From Trichostrongylus colubriformis (taxonomy: Eukaryota > Nematoda > Chromadorea > Rhabditida > Trichostrongylidae), in assembly GCA_963978905.1 (NCBI GenBank), contig OZ022261.1, positions 6,077,992 through 6,141,991 on the forward strand: 64,000 nucleotides of DNA, given 5' to 3'. The position numbers and the translations under genes are program-made. The notes under the pieces are model-generated. The model was not told the DNA's origin. It saw only the letters and a program-made list of their open reading frames with translations, and ran no database searches. Positions 1 to 14,500 of the stretch are shown here, in pieces. Position 1 is the first letter of the stretch; each line of letters opens with the position of its first letter.

Positions 1-2913
1 ACAATACCACCTGAACCACGCGAATCGTGGGACCGTGGCAGCCAACGCCATGACAGGCTGATCTCACTCTATATTTTCTGTTTTCCTGTAGTTTTGAGAA
101 ATCTAAACACTTTCACTTCCGAATATCAAAAATCCCAGTATATGAATATAAACAAATGTAAACGACAACATTATCTTTCAAAGTTTAAATCACCTTTTTG
201 TTGTAAACGACAAATGTGTATAAGATAATGCAGAAAAATAACAAAAAAATAAAATATAATGTAATGCAAAAATTTTCTACAACCCAAGAAAACCAGGTCA
301 ATTTTTACACGTCGTTATATACTGAAACTGCGTGCCCACACTGTGATACAAGTAATTAGTATCAAGAAAGACATTGACACGGGGTGACCCTCGAGAGTGG
401 AAGCATACTCCTCTCGACTACGTAATGTCAGTAATTACTCCTGAACACGCCGCCTAAGCAACGGACAAATGAACGATCGTTCATTGATCGCTTGCATCCT
501 TAATTTATTTGGCTATTCATTTATAGGAGCAAACATTACAGATTATAGATGATTCGTTACCTAGTCCACCCACCTAAGCTCATCACAAGTCTAATAGGCA
601 GGCCCCAGCCAAGGGTGGGCAGCGTAGTATTCTATCATGGAAAAAGAGATTCCTTCGAAATCTCCACTGTTTATAGTTGTTTCTAGTGGCTTGGGTCAAT
701 CGATAAACATACTTGGTGAGCGATTACCTTTTTATAGACTTTTAAAGACACTTTTATACGAACAACATTAGGTATAGAAGAAGGGTAACAACAGGTATAT
801 AAGTAAGGGGGGTAATATTGTTGGGGCGAATGTGAGGAAAGGGGGAGGTGACCATAGTTCACTAAAATTCCCTCCTCCTTCGATTCAATGCTTGGCCCTA
901 TTGATAACAGAAACAAGTTCGCAAGTGCTGTGATTCATTCAAAAAAGTGCAAAATAATGCACGAACTAAATGAAGCTATTTGCTCGCACGAAATGAATCG
1001 GACATATAGTACATATGTGAGAGAAGTTGTCAGAAATGACAGGGCTGGAAATAAAGCTTTTGAAATCGGTCACTGCATAGAATTCAGAGCATAGTAAGAG
1101 AAAAAGATGCACGAATGTGGCACTTTACTGATTAAGCAATTCTAATTGGTTGACGGGCGTAAAAACGGTGTTGACAGCTACTTCAGCTCCACTCTCCGGG
1201 GGATGAACATCACGTATTGCGCTGTCACAATGAATGTGTACTGCAGGATTTTCTAATTTTTCTATACACGAGAGAGAAAGCATCACAAGATGTATGACGT
1301 TAATCAGAGCACGTCACGTCTCAGAACATCGCCGCGATCGCGTAACGACGAAAAAGCTGAGCTGCAACACGATAATTAAGTGAAGAATGTGCAGTAGTGG
1401 TATGGATTAAACGGCCGAATGAGATGAAATGGGATGCGGATCACACAACAAACAGCAATTATTCACTAAGTGTTGAATTATTCGAGTACTTGAACTACGT
1501 AGAGCGAAGGAAAGATCAGCAGTGACAACAATGAAAATCGCCTAGCACAAAAAAAACTTGTAAATTAATAATAATGCCCCAACTCCACTTTTCTCTTTCA
1601 AAATTATTCTGTGCTCTGCTCTGAATAGCAGAAAAGTCAAGTCAAATCTTATTGAACTTATGCTTTAAGCCTCGCGATACGCTCTTCCATAAAGCTCTCG
1701 TTGCTTTACAGTGAAATATTCGTGACATTTTTGGGAATTTTCATCTTTTTCACATCCAGCTTCTGCATATCACGAGTAAGAAATCAATTCTTGAAAACTT
1801 ATTTTGTTATGTATATATTTTTCAGATTTTTTTTACTCCTTTACATTCATCCTGTAGACCAAACAACGGGCATTGATCATTGAAAATATATATTTGGAGG
1901 TGATTTATAATTATATTTATGGGTATTCAAATATTGAGACATATTAGATACAATCACATCTAACGATTCGAGAAAAAAGCAAAATGTTAAAGCGAAATAT
2001 AATCATTACCAGTTGGGCCAGCACACACTACTGTGCGTATAACGTCATGAGCGTCAGTGGGTCAATCGGAGTTGCTTTTTCCTATAAATTTGCTTAGTAC
2101 CCATCACCACATCATGCTCCACCCAGGTGGGTGGGTTTTCTCTCATTTTAAGTGTGTTCAAGATGACTTGGGCACTGGTCATTTCCGCCGAATTTCTCCG
2201 GTCTCAAGGCTGCGTTGAAACCGAGTTATGAATTTTTATTGCACGGATCCCACTCACGCTGCGCTCCCCCCAGTGTGCCCAGGGATTTTTCATGGCTACT
2301 TATGGCTGACCTCAGCCACCTTTTTTTCACGTTCGAAACATTTTCGTACTGAGCAAACAATTTTCGATTCAGGGACCGCACGTCTCAGTGCACACTTTTC
2401 ATGTTATACCTAATTTCATGACAGAAAGAGGGATATAGTAGGGATGCTATATGATATGAATAAACCGTAGAGCAATCGGAGGCATCTTGAGAAATGGCTT
2501 TTTTGGTAGAGATTGGAGCAATCCAAATAAATTGTGTAATACAACTGGCTGGCCTCTTCACGAATCCTATACACAGAAGTTCCTGGAAGTTTCAGGAAGC
2601 TCTTCGGGTATAGATCCGGAACAATTTCCCATCAACTTAGAAGATGCAAAATAGGACTACGTACACAGACTTAGCCCCCTCCCTCCCCCCCGATCGTCGC
2701 AACCTAAATTGCAGTAGGATGGTTCCATGTCGCAGGACCCAGAAAGTAGGATGCTCAGCTCACTTCGCACTTTATCTATTAGAGACGGGCACAATTTTTA
2801 GCCACGTGAAAAATGAAGAGCGATGAGAAAATGTGGTATTCTGATCATTTTTCAAATGAAGTTAACATGTCTGATGAAAGATATTATGTAATTTCTACTC
2901 ATGAGATTCTTAC
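1..2913. other. No gene recognised
   Basis: AT-rich sequence. Only short open frames; 2225-2440 contains TTATACCTAATTTCATGACA-type sequence related to the tail of repeat family H. I see nothing else that can be supported. Confidence 0.5.
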
Positions 2914-3169
2914 AGATACATAGAAAGCGCTCCTTCGAGAGTGGTATTCACCCAGGGATTCGAGAACTGTAAATAGGGGAATTTTTGAAAATTACCATCT
3001 TCTCACCTGACTGCAACAACATGATCCCCTTCCAGGCCCTTTGGGTTTTGAAGTTGCCCTCTTCAATGGCTGATAAAGTACTACTACCTAATATGATCAT
3101 CCATTGACGATCTCTTTGAGCTACTAACTGATCGCCAAACCAAAATATGATTCCTTTTCCAAATACAAA
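2914..3169 (-). CDS. Two candidate exons, unidentified gene
   Basis: On the minus strand, 3169-3007 is open for 54 codons between a CTTAG acceptor and a GTGAGA donor (contains KGIIFWFGDQLVAQRDRQW and NFKTQRAWKGIMLLQS). After a 40-base intron ending TTTACAG, 2966-2914 continues in phase (LESLGEYHSRRSAFYVS) to a GTAAGA donor. Splice sites and phases are good, but an open stretch of this length occurs by chance and I recognise no domain. A possible last exon with a stop lies near 2820-2755. Treat as a hint only. Confidence 0.25.
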
Positions 3170-4106
3170 CTAAGACCCCTCCTTTTTGAGGATTGCTCAA
3201 TCTTTATTAAATCCTGATCGCATTATAGGGAGCGAAATGCCCAAAAAGAGCCCCGAGTTAGGAAACGTGAAAGGGAGTGTAGGGAAAAAGTGTATGTGGA
3301 GGTACTAGTTCGAAAATCTTGAAATTTATTGCGAAAAGCTAATTATAACTCATAATGCTCACAAATCGAAAATTCAAAGTTCACTGAAAGATAAACAAAA
3401 ACATCAAAATAAACAGTTTTATCACTTCACACATGCTTCTCTGATTGCTGCACACTTTTTTCGAACGCGTAATAAAAATTGGGGGCAATGGAATAATATG
3501 GAAATGTGGGCGTAGAGGAACATACACAGTAGCCAAGAAAACTAATATTTATCGGTGAGGTTAGTGTTGAAACTTAGTTTCTTGTTTGTTTCTTCTCTTT
3601 GGAAAGAAGAAACAGCCACCAATCGGTTTTCTGCATTAGTGAAATAATGAAACAACAAAACACTCTAGGATCATGTGATCTTATTAATTAAATTTGTAAT
3701 AACAACATGAGCTATCGGATGATTGGATATCGGCAATGTTCTCTAGCACACTGCTCCTACACTGCAGCAGGAGATGATAATCAATTATCGATTCGTTTTT
3801 CAATGACCTTTTGCGAGTTTTGCTTTCAACCATTCATAATCGAATAGGCCACCATTATCCCTCCATCATCACAACATTTGTGCTGTGTGTATCGATCCTG
3901 ACTCGTTCAATTGCGTCACTGACAGGAGGTTTTGTGACAGAAATAGGTGGCGAGGGATGAACGCACGCCGCCGCGTAAGACGTCGGAACCAACCAGCCGG
4001 CTCGGCAACCAAGAGCAGTCAGTCAACCAGCCAACAGCAGCATTTGTGCACTCAATGCGCGCTGTTGACCACACGCTTAAGTAAGAGATAGTGGAAGAAA
4101 GGATGG

Positions 4107-4560
4107 GTAAAGGAACCGGAAGGGGTCGGGAGAAGAGGAAGATGGGACGAAGTGATCGTTTTGAAATGAACAGACGAGGTTAAAAGCGATAATCGGTCGA
4201 GAAACCGGTATTCAGAAGCACGACGTTGTGGTCTGTACTCGCATCTGCCGCGCATCTCTTAGAACTGCAATATCACCTTTTCGAGTTGCGCTGAAGGAGA
4301 TGCCATTTGTAGTCTCGTATGGTGTATTTCACGCATTAATGACGATGTCAAATAAATGAAGTATTAAACAGCAGCAATTAAGGGAAACAGTGAAGAATGG
4401 GGCAAAGAGGAAGAAAAAAGGTTGTTCAAGGTAAAAAAAATCCATTGACTTGAGTTCACACTCGACGTCTTAGCAGGGTGTCGTATGTGCAATGTGTGCA
4501 GCCTAATAAACTGCAAGCGTTACGGTAAGTCTGGCTAAAATTGCCCTCTTTCGGTGCCTC
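4107..4560 (+). repeat. Dispersed repeat family F, copy 1
   Basis: Begins around GAACCGGAAGGGGTCGGG, passes GATAATCGGTCGAGAAACC, then GAGATG(C/T)CATTTGT and CTCGTA(G/T)GGTGTATTTCA. It ends with AACTGCAAGCGTTACGGT and AAATTGCCCTC. Other copies lie at 8018, 25690, 52890 and, inverted, 44583. Confidence 0.75.
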
Positions 4561-5274
4561 TGATGAGCTGCATACCGATACGTACTATTAGGCGGTTATG
4601 ACAAGCATCTCAGGTATCTAGGAGTTCTAAAAACAAATAAAATGTTCTTTAGGTTTGAGATCATAACTTCCTAATGAGCTAGTAAGACGATAACACAGTT
4701 ACGCGATCCAAAAAAATGAAACAACCCTTCACAACAAAAGCGATTAAGCATAACGACAGGAAATTGAGAGCGACCAGCCACAGAAAACTTTAGGACTGGT
4801 TGCTTCCCACCAGCTTGTTGATAGCATGCCGATTAGATTGAAATATAAGATAGAGAGGTATGCTTTTGGTTAACTGCAAATAATCACTACCAGCTCCGAA
4901 GCTGAAATTTTGTCACGCAGGTTAGTTAGGATGGAACCAGTGGAATGAAAACGACATTTAGTTTTCGGAAGCAAACTCACGCGTGTTCTGTATCAAACTA
5001 TGAGCCGAACATAAATCAAAGACTCTACGTCTCCCCTGTTAGGATGGAACTCCCAAGTACGCGTTTCGTATATCTGCATTCCACAACTTGCAGTACCGGA
5101 AGCTACCAATTTGAACAAGAAATTTGAGAGTGAAATTGTTCTAAACCCTCTCTCCCTAGGGCCTTCTAGAGAAATTAAAATGAGTTGTGCTGTATGTATG
5201 TAGTTCACATATATTTACTGGATAAACGTTTTTCACCAGCAGAAGTCGTTCGGGGCTGGTGTGTCACTCCCATC

Positions 5275-5530
5275 AGCTCATTTGCCACTGGTAAATCGCC
5301 GTCAAACTTCGCGATTTTGCGTTTTTGAGACTTCGTGGTTTTACTATTCTGCGATTATGTCATTTTGCACTGTCGCGGTTCCGCACACGAAGTTGAGGCA
5401 TTGCACAATCCCAGGGTCGTAGTACCGCGTGCGAAGGGGCGATGCCGCATAATCGCAAAAGTGCAAAATCACCAAATTGCAAGAATTCAATGTCGTAAAA
5501 TTGCGAAATCTGACGGTCGCCGTACGCCTA
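5275..5530. repeat. Imperfect palindrome of GCGATTTTGCG-like units
   Basis: Left half repeats CGCGATTTTGCG, GCGATTATGTC and related units; right half carries ATAATCGCAAAAGTGCAAAA, TAAAATTGCGAAAT and GACGGTCGCC in inverse order. The 77- and 66-residue open frames are products of this symmetry. Confidence 0.65.
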
Positions 5531-6054
5531 TCGAGATCATTCATTGGCTATCCGCTTCATTACAATAAATTTTATTGAGTCATCGAAGGAATAGCCTCCT
5601 TTATGTACATACATTAGTGTGAACCATGTAAACCTTACATAATGTGATTAAAAGTGCATGCGTGATAATTAATTTGTTGAGAATGATCACATTTTCATTT
5701 GTCGACTGATATTGATCAAGATGCTATAACGTGTGTGCATATTTATTTGCGTCACTGACTGATATTTATGGAAATATGATTGTAAAAGTGTGGTTGAGGG
5801 ATTATGGTAAGTTTCTCGGAAGCTGCCAGTATGAGTTGTCAAGCACTGCTCTCACGCTGTTGCGCGCTGTAAACCCCAAGCATTGAATGTGGCAATTTCT
5901 TCGACGCGAATGATCGAAAGACGATTATGTTTCTATTCGCATGACACACACACCACGCAAATGAATGAATAAATGATTTTCTTCATATCAATTTTATACA
6001 GTGTTAGTGCATTTGAAAGAAGTAGTGGTATGTATGTATATGAATAGAAAACAG

Positions 6055-6145
6055 TATTACTCAGAAACTATTTATTTCGATTTAGTGCAATTATAACTCG
6101 AATTTAAGAAACCGGAAGGGGTCGGAAGAGTGGGAGAGATGCGGA
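6055..6145 (+). repeat. Repeat family F, 5' fragment
   Basis: TTATTTCGATTTAGTGCAAT through ACCGGAAGGGGTCGGAAGAG matches the left end of the copy at 8018-8500 and then stops. Confidence 0.6.
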
Positions 6146-6514
6146 GAAGCATTGCACTACTTTATGTTGTAGCCAAAAAGATTCAGGTGGGTCATCGGGC
6201 AAGTAATCAGTTTGTTTTCCGTTCCCAAATGCCCTTAATGGATGATAGACATTGGAAATATCCTGCTTTTGTGAGCATCAGTAAAATAGATCAGAATCTG
6301 GCAAATAGAACTTTGCTGCAAAAACCAGTAGAATGCCAAGAATAAGGATGGCATGCAAACAATGAAACATCAAAGTGGCGTCAATGCAGAAAATGTTTAA
6401 AAATGGTTATTTACAAATACATATGAATTAAAAATCTAAAGGTATGCAACCCAAAGGATTCAAATGGCCCGACATCAATTTTGTATTCGAATGGGCTCAA
6501 ATTTCTTGCACTGA

Positions 6515-6528
6515 AGTTATTTATTCAT

Positions 6529-6559
<31 letters not shown>

Positions 6560-6578
6560 TCTATTTATTTATTTGAGA
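6515..6578. repeat. ATTT microsatellite
   Basis: Near-perfect run of TTATTTAT tetranucleotides. Confidence 0.9.
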
Positions 6579-8017
6579 CGCACGCACGGTGTGCTATAAT
6601 ATCAGGCAGCAACAGGGTAGTTAGAAGCAAAGAACTGAGCATATTAAACACTACGGAAAAGAATACACACAAGTGGCTTTATTATCGTAGCTCATGGCAA
6701 AAAAAAACCCTCATTTATGTCCAGTAGAATCGTCTGATCTGCCAACATCAAGTTGACGAGAAGTCAAAAGAAAGTTCCTTCTTGCATAACGATTTCCTCT
6801 TCTTTGACTTATACGCCCATTTGATATCTCCCTACAAAAATACTTATTAATATGAAAACCTTGGATGTGCCAAAGTCTCTCCCCCCTTTCTTGAAAGGGA
6901 CAACAAATGAAACGAATGGAAATCCCCGAGCCGTTACAACTGGTTATGCTCTGGTTGAGCAGGTGTTGTCTGTTGCCGGTGAGCTATGAACAGCCACATC
7001 TCCGCATATTCAACAAAAATGTCATTTCATCAAGTTTCAAAAAGCTTATTGATGGGAGAACTGAGAGATGCAGCCACTCAAGTTAGAAAAATCGGAATGC
7101 AAACAAAAACATGCTCAACAGAGAATGGTCCATTCCGCCTATCCCTTTGTAAAAGCCTTCATACTGACCTGCTTTGCTAATTCTAGTATGAACGGTTTCT
7201 TTGCGAATTTCAAGTGCAAAATCATAAAAGCGTGTGTGATAAAATGCTCTGCGATTGCACTGCCCTTTGCAATACAACCCACGTCCGACATTTGTTCCAG
7301 ATTGCATGGTCATTCAACAATTAGTCTTTGTTAACATTTTAATGTTATGCAGATGTCATCATATTTTCAACTTTAGAAGAAAATCGCATGCAAACAACAT
7401 GGGCAAACGAAAATTGGTTCATTCTGCCTCTTGTTCAGATGTACCAGAAAAGGCATAGCAAAAAAACCCGGAAAACTTTGTTGTTGGATCGCCACTTACT
7501 CAACCCTTCCGGCTGCGGCAGTTGCCACAGTCAAATTTAGAGGTCAGTATAACCGATGCAACAGCGCATTTTCACTACTTTGACGTCCTTCTCCCCCCGA
7601 ATTTCGCTTTGCAACCGCCTTTTCATCTTAGCATCACAAACATTTGTGTACTACTAGTGCAACAATGGGCCGCGCTGGTGTGAGCAGCCGGCTAAACAGG
7701 TGTCAATCATCGTCAATTATTCAATTATTATCATGGTGCTACGAGGGGTTATAAAGTTGCAGTTTTATAAGAGGTTGTAAAGTTGTAAAGTAATACAAAT
7801 GTGTAAAAGATAGGTCATCATTACTTTTACAGCATACGTGGCACTTGTCACAGATCTTCAGTTCTTTAAATTTTGGTCGAAAGATTCCCGAAATTTCCCC
7901 TTAACAAGGATTCCCCCTTACTGTCACTTATGTGCTTAACAGGAACTGTTAGAACTGTAAGGAAATGGGATGGTTGTATTAGTTTTTTTTTTGAATATTT
8001 CTAAACTATGAAGGAAT

Positions 8018-8500
8018 TCAGAAACTCTTTATTTCGATTTAGTATAACTTCAACTCAAATTCAAGGAGCCGGGAGAGGTCGGAAGAGTGAGAAAGATGGA
8101 AAAAAGTGATCGTTTTGGTACGACCATTTTAGGTTGTAAGCGGTGATCGGTAGAGAAACCCGCACTCAAGTGCGGGACTTTCCCCCGCATCTCTTCAAGC
8201 TAACACATCACCTTTCCGAGTTGGTTGCTGGCGGAGATGTCATTTTTGTCTCGTAGGGTGTATTTCATTCATTCATGACGATGTGAATCAAGTGAAACAA
8301 CGAACAGCGCAATCAAGTGAAACAATAAAATAAACGAAGGAATAAGAAAAAAGGTGCTCGTGAAAAATAAATATATTGACTTCACACTGGACGGAGCAAG
8401 GTGTCGTGTGTGCAATGCGTGCATGCTGCGAACTGCAAGCGTTACGGTGGGTCTTACCGTAAGCCTAAAGTGCTCCCTCCCAGTGCCTTTAAGTGGTTAG
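8018..8500 (+). repeat. Repeat family F, copy 2 (longest left end)
   Basis: Runs from CTTTATTTCGATTTAG to GTTACGGTGGGTCTTACCGTA and AAGTGCTCCCTCCC. The ending holds the small palindrome TTACGG...CCGTAA. Confidence 0.75.
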
Positions 8501-11500
8501 TTGGGGTGTTCAAGTTTAATAACAAGATTTTTTTTGCTCTGCCCCCTTTACTAGTCGGGCTTATAGGTCGAAACTCATGCATCACTGCTGGACGCTTTGT
8601 CTGGGGGACGTTCAAGAGTGGAGAAATTGGATGTAACACCATCACTACGATGACCGCTGGCCGTAATCCGCAGCTTTGTAATCAATACACGCTGAAATAA
8701 ACGACCCCGCCAACCGATGTTCAACATACGAGAAATCTGTGTTCGATTGGATACGTGTTCGGATACGCGTCATCACCTACAACCCATCAATTACATGCTT
8801 ACTTCCAAGATAAAAATGAATTTTTTTGTACCAGCTGTTTACGTAAGCCGGACGCCTTTATCGCGTCATCCAGCCAGCATATTTTGCGTAGTTTGACCGA
8901 GCCGAAGAAAAAATATGGGAATGTGCGTAGAACGTAGCTATATCATGTCGAACGAAAAAAATCCCCCGTTTCCCTAATGGCTACTTCATCGTGATTTTTT
9001 CAATTAGCTGCATGCCACGTTAGAAAAACTCTACTTTTTTTGGATACAAAGCCTTGGAGCTCCAAGATGGGAAGTTGCTCTAGCGATTATTTTAGACCAC
9101 AGAAGACCACTATTCAAAATGAATGATTAGTTAGCAAAAGAGTGGGTACCACCCCCAGAAAAGACAGATACCTCCTGGCCTACGAGAAACAAAAATATAA
9201 AATAATGAAACATTTTTTAAATGTCAACGAAAACTCAAATCAGTAAACCAATTCCAAACGATGATATCGAATCGATTAAAATAGGTGAATATCAGTAACT
9301 TAACGCAGAGCTTCCACTCTCAGCTTAAACGTATGACTACGCTACAACTCTTATGAAAAATACAATACAATAAGCACCAAAATCGTTTTATAGCGTATAG
9401 GTGAGGCGATTTCTGAGGAGCTTTTAGTAATTGTAGGCTTTTTCTTGCTTTTTTCCCATCTCCTCTCAATCTCATATTGAGAACGATTTCAAAGAAGAAG
9501 CGCTAAGGGTACATACTTGGAAGGGCAACGATTTTCGCTTCATAAAAGCACTTAATGAGGCTCCAGCTAGCTGAACAGTTGTGACAAAAAACATGCTTGA
9601 AAGACATGAATAAGAGTGAGGACAAGAAAGTGGTCGCCGGGCAAGCAATAGAAACATGCAATGAACGATGAACATGTGAACACAAACTGCAGCGGTCGGC
9701 TTGTAACAAATGGCCCATTATTGTTATAGTTATTGATCAGTCCTAACCTATTAACGGTCAGTTTCATTGTTTCAAACAATGTATCGTCAACTACAACAAT
9801 TTATCACAACAAACTTCCCACTTTATCTCCTCCCCACACCCGGAAAAATCGAATGTGTGAATCTGCCTACATACATATGACGCAAACACAATTACTTCTT
9901 TTTATTTGACCCAACTTTTCTCACTGCATCAATTCAGACAACCATACAGTTAGCCCCGCCCCATTTGAAAATAGCAATTACGATCGAAAATTACTCCCTA
10001 CCTCACAAATACCCCAAAAAAGCAAAACAATCATAGTAACCGTTTTTTGCCGTGGATTATTGAAATACAAATGAAGGAGCCCGTGCTGGATATTGTACAG
10101 CACAAGGCAGTACGCTCAAGAGCTACACTGCTTCAAAGATCAGGCAGTGAAGCGCCTCTAAAGAAGGATGAGGAATTTAGGAGACATCGTTTTTGAGGAG
10201 GAAATTCTTGGAAGAGTCCTCAACTACCTATCTGCAGCGATCAGGTGGTCTCTAAAAAAGTAAGTTCATGCCTTTGCACTTGATAGCAATGCTACCATTA
10301 TCGATCGACTAGCGACCTTTTTGAGACACAACTTTTTGAATAACATCAATCAAAGAAAGAGGGAGCGAAGTAGGAGATAACTCTCGAAAAAATTCCTCAA
10401 CGCAATGCTCTACCCGGGGCCAGCTCTGTACACCATCAGCAACATTGTGAGGTGATTAGGAAGATCAAGTAAGATTTTCTAGCCTCCTCTGACTTTCGAC
10501 AGGTTTCCAGTAATGTTGTTCTACAATTTGTGGACAGCTTCTCCCCTGTTTCGGCAAATTCCGTGTTTGCGTGAAAAAACACTTGTTTACTACCCGCAAG
10601 AAATTGATACACAGGTCCGCCGATATCTGACCAGAACATGGTGAAAAACAGCAATCCTTCAAGGCCTTGATCACTTCAGAGAATGTTCCGCGATGTTCAC
10701 AAGTTCGTTGTCGAACTTACACAAACAGCGTCAGGCAAATGTTGTGGAATCCTCAAGGGGAGTCCTATTTTGGGTTGGAGCAGGTGGTGGTGTTTGGGGA
10801 GAGAATTTCACGAGCAAGGTTAGACGCCTAGTCGTCATTCGATAGTCATACTTTATACTATAGTATTAGATTCTCGATTGGACAAACCTTTTCGAATTTT
10901 AGGCAGACAACCTTAGTGACCATCAACGCAGGAATTAGGGCAGGAAAAAGAGGAGAGCAGGCATTTTTCAGAAAAAAAAATTTCCTCAACCTAGTGCTTG
11001 ACCCATTCATGCAAGTATGAACACCAACGTGGAAAGCCTGAAGCATGAGCTCCAATAAATGAAAAATTCTGAACAGAAAAAGAATCCGTTAGAGTCACAT
11101 GGATTTTCTGTCGAGCCTAAATGAGCAAAAACACTTTTCCTATCAATTCAATCACAATGGTCGCATATTACATGAATACATTTCTTCAAACAAGAGAAAA
11201 ATTCAAAAAATTTGCCTAACTTCCCTCCCGCTCATCAGAACCACTGCCTTTCCTATGGACTTCTGAGAGGAAAGCCTATACTGAATAGATAATTATGCCA
11301 GAATTTTTTGCGATTTTCATAGAAACACGTAGGGTTACCAATACTTTGGCAGCAGGAAGGACACACCACAAAATTAGTTGAGTGGTAAAAAGTTTAGAGC
11401 GGCACTCGCCGGTGATGAAGCCACGCTTTATTGTTGTGAAAAAAATTTAACGGCCACTAATGACATATGTACATTGTACATTGTTTAATGACCTCTGCTT

Positions 11501-14500
11501 CTTCAAACAATATTAAGTGATTGTGACATCCGGCTAGTACTCACATCCACACGATATTCGTATGATAATGCTTTCTTCCAAAAGAAACTGTAATTTCATG
11601 GAAAAAAATGAGCTGGTAAAACACATGTACAAAACACAGTACTATTGATCTTTTCTATACCTATGCTTTCCTCATGAAATACAAGAGAAGGGAGCGAACA
11701 TCAAAAAAATAAAGATGTTAAGGAACATAGGCCAATTCTCGCCGTCACCTCCCGGTCCGCGCAGTTATGTCAGAAAATCATCTTATCTTAAACCATCAGC
11801 TGATAAGTAAGAGTCATGCAATCTGAAGACAAAAAATAGAAATTAAGTTGCTGTCTGGTAAAAGCTTCTACCAATTTAAAGGTCAAAAATCAAGGTTCCG
11901 AAAAAGGAACACTTCTAGTGTTTGCTAAAGTGTGATGAGTGATTACTGACGTTTCTAGCGCGCCCAAAGTAATAAAAAATGGGAGGATATTCGACTTCCA
12001 AAAACGAAGTCACTGGAAAGTTTTGGGACTTTCACCACGCACGCTATCCTCATTATCATTGCGATAGAAATGACACACACCTCAAGAAACGTCCCTGAGC
12101 CATTTTTTTTTTTCTATGAACGAGATAACCAACGACTCATTGTGTGTCGGTAGCACACTCTGAGTCTCCGATACAACCAGAATAACGCATTGTGCTCTGG
12201 AAAATTTCTGATAAACACGATCCCCCCTTGCAGATGACTCATATTTAGGTGTTCTATCCCCATGTTCCTTGAAAAAGCCAGCAATCGATCAAGCCATCTT
12301 TCCATAATTCACTACAAACTGGTAAACGTTGAGAATTTTTCTAGCAATAATCTCTCCAATCACCACTCACCTCCTTTCCTCACCTTTGCCTGACACTTTT
12401 TTTCCTCCACCTGTCAGAAGATTAGAATGAACTCACATCCCAAGGCTCATCAGTGGAGATGGGTGCGGCTCTTCGCTCTACCACCGTAGCGTGCAACTAT
12501 TATACTCTTCCCTTACATACTTTTCCACCTCATAGAAATAATCTTTATCTTTCGGAAAAATCTCTTTCGCTTCTCATCCCGAAAAGTATCGGTTGAACAG
12601 TTCATATGGCAAGTTCCCACCTCATCCTGTGCTCCACGGGCTTCTTTTACGAATTCCTGCATTTTCCCCACCTGTGCGCTCACTCACAGAGCAATCTTTG
12701 GCATTGGGCCCTGAGGAGAGTGTGGTTTAAATCGGCCACTGCTCTCGATACACGTCACATTTACTATGCACTAATGTCGGCAGACAGAAATGACTACGAA
12801 AGTGGCTATTCAAACGACCAATTGACATGTTATTGGCAGGAAAGTCATCGCGTGCATGATGTGTCGAAGCGCTTCGCTGGATACAATTTCAATGGCGCAT
12901 AGATGGGAATTCTCAGTTTAAGGAATTTGCAGTATGAACGAGTATCCACTGGCAAGTTGAGACTGTACTTTCAAAAATAGCGATATCACAAAAAGCACCT
13001 TACAAAAACAAAAAACAAACAAATAAATAGAAAATTGACCAGGATGTTCATAACTTTCTAAAAGTGCTTGTTCCAACTTGCGAGATCAATTAACTGAGCA
13101 GGAAAGCATGCGATGAGTAGTCTTGCAAACTGAAATGAGGATTTCAGAGCATTGTAGACAGTCTAGCGGATTTCGTATTTTTTGTTATATTATATGATTG
13201 TATTTTATTTATCTATGTTTATTGATTGGGCGGAAAAGCATGCAAATGAATAGTTGTAATGCCTGGGTTGCCAGATTGTCTATGTGCTACGACGCTTTCA
13301 CTTAAGACCGAAAACAGACAATGCCCCCTGGGAAATAGCCATCACCCAGGCATAAGAAATTGGATTCGAGTGCACAATAACTTCACGTGAAAGTTGGTAA
13401 TATGAGAAAAAAATTGTGGAAGTAGTAGAAACAACAAAGAGACGAACTGTGGGAAATTACCTAGCACGAGAAGCAGTCTTAGGCAGCTTTACATGTAATT
13501 TCAAGGATAATTTTCTATAATAGAACTGTCCTATGTTGATTTTTGAATTCTGAACAGAGAGAAGCTGGAAATTACTGTGAACACACAAAACACATTTCGC
13601 AGTAACACATCAAAAATCATATTCTCGTATAACAAACCACGCTCATTGTCGAACAAGAGGATAAAGGACTCGAAAAAGAACCACGTGGAGTTATGGGCGA
13701 TTCCATAACTGAAAGGGATATGGGCCAGCACCTCGAACTGCGACGCTCTCACGCTCCTTCGCGCTCGGCCAATTCGCAGTGGAAGCGGTAGTACAATTCT
13801 GTGGGTGGTGACCTGTCTCGAGTGTCCTGTCCTGAACATGTCTCGACAGTTCTGCTTCCGCTCGTACAGGCCGAGCAAGGTTGATAATCTTTTACATATC
13901 CACATAGATTACTAGCGACATATGGAAGAAAGGACAGGGAGGAGAGAAGGCAGTCATGCATGATTTCATCGAGGAACTCTAACGCGTTTGGAGAAGTTTC
14001 TGAGCTAACCCTTGCAAGCATCCTGCCTTCCCATACGCTTTACCCAACACAGCCCACTTTAGGTTTGCAAGCATGTGCTGAGCGACTCCTTCACTGTTTT
14101 AATATTTTCGACTGTTTTCACATAGTGGTGCCTTGATATGAAGCATAATATGAGTGATATAAAGATCGAAAGCTTTTCTCTTCTATCCACTACACGGCAC
14201 CTACCCACCAACAAGCATCGAACAGGAGCAAAATGGGTTTGCCAGCTCACCACCCAGAACAGGACTCCAGAGGTCACTTTGCACTAGCCAGCGGTGTATG
14301 GAGCTCCGTTATGATTGTATCTTATCAGCCTTTATCATCTGCTATCAGTGTCAGTCACTCACAACTATTGTTCCCATCTCGCCTCTTATAATAACTATAG
14401 GTATCGAGGAAGGGTCATTGCGAGGAACAACCGATTTGATGACACCTGCTTTGCTCCTTATCCATCCTTATCGGTTCTTATCTTTTCCAATGGCTCCCGC

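Noticed and set aside
1701..1883. Hydrophobic reading with an intron-like gap at 1774-1825
   Set aside because: No ATG start; the reading depends on a TTG codon and ends soon after the acceptor.
12606..12902. 98-codon plus-strand ORF
   Set aside because: No domain, signal peptide or splice sites seen.
13531..13905. 124-codon minus-strand open frame with a hydrophobic end
   Set aside because: No recognisable domain, and ORFs of this length are expected by chance in the window.
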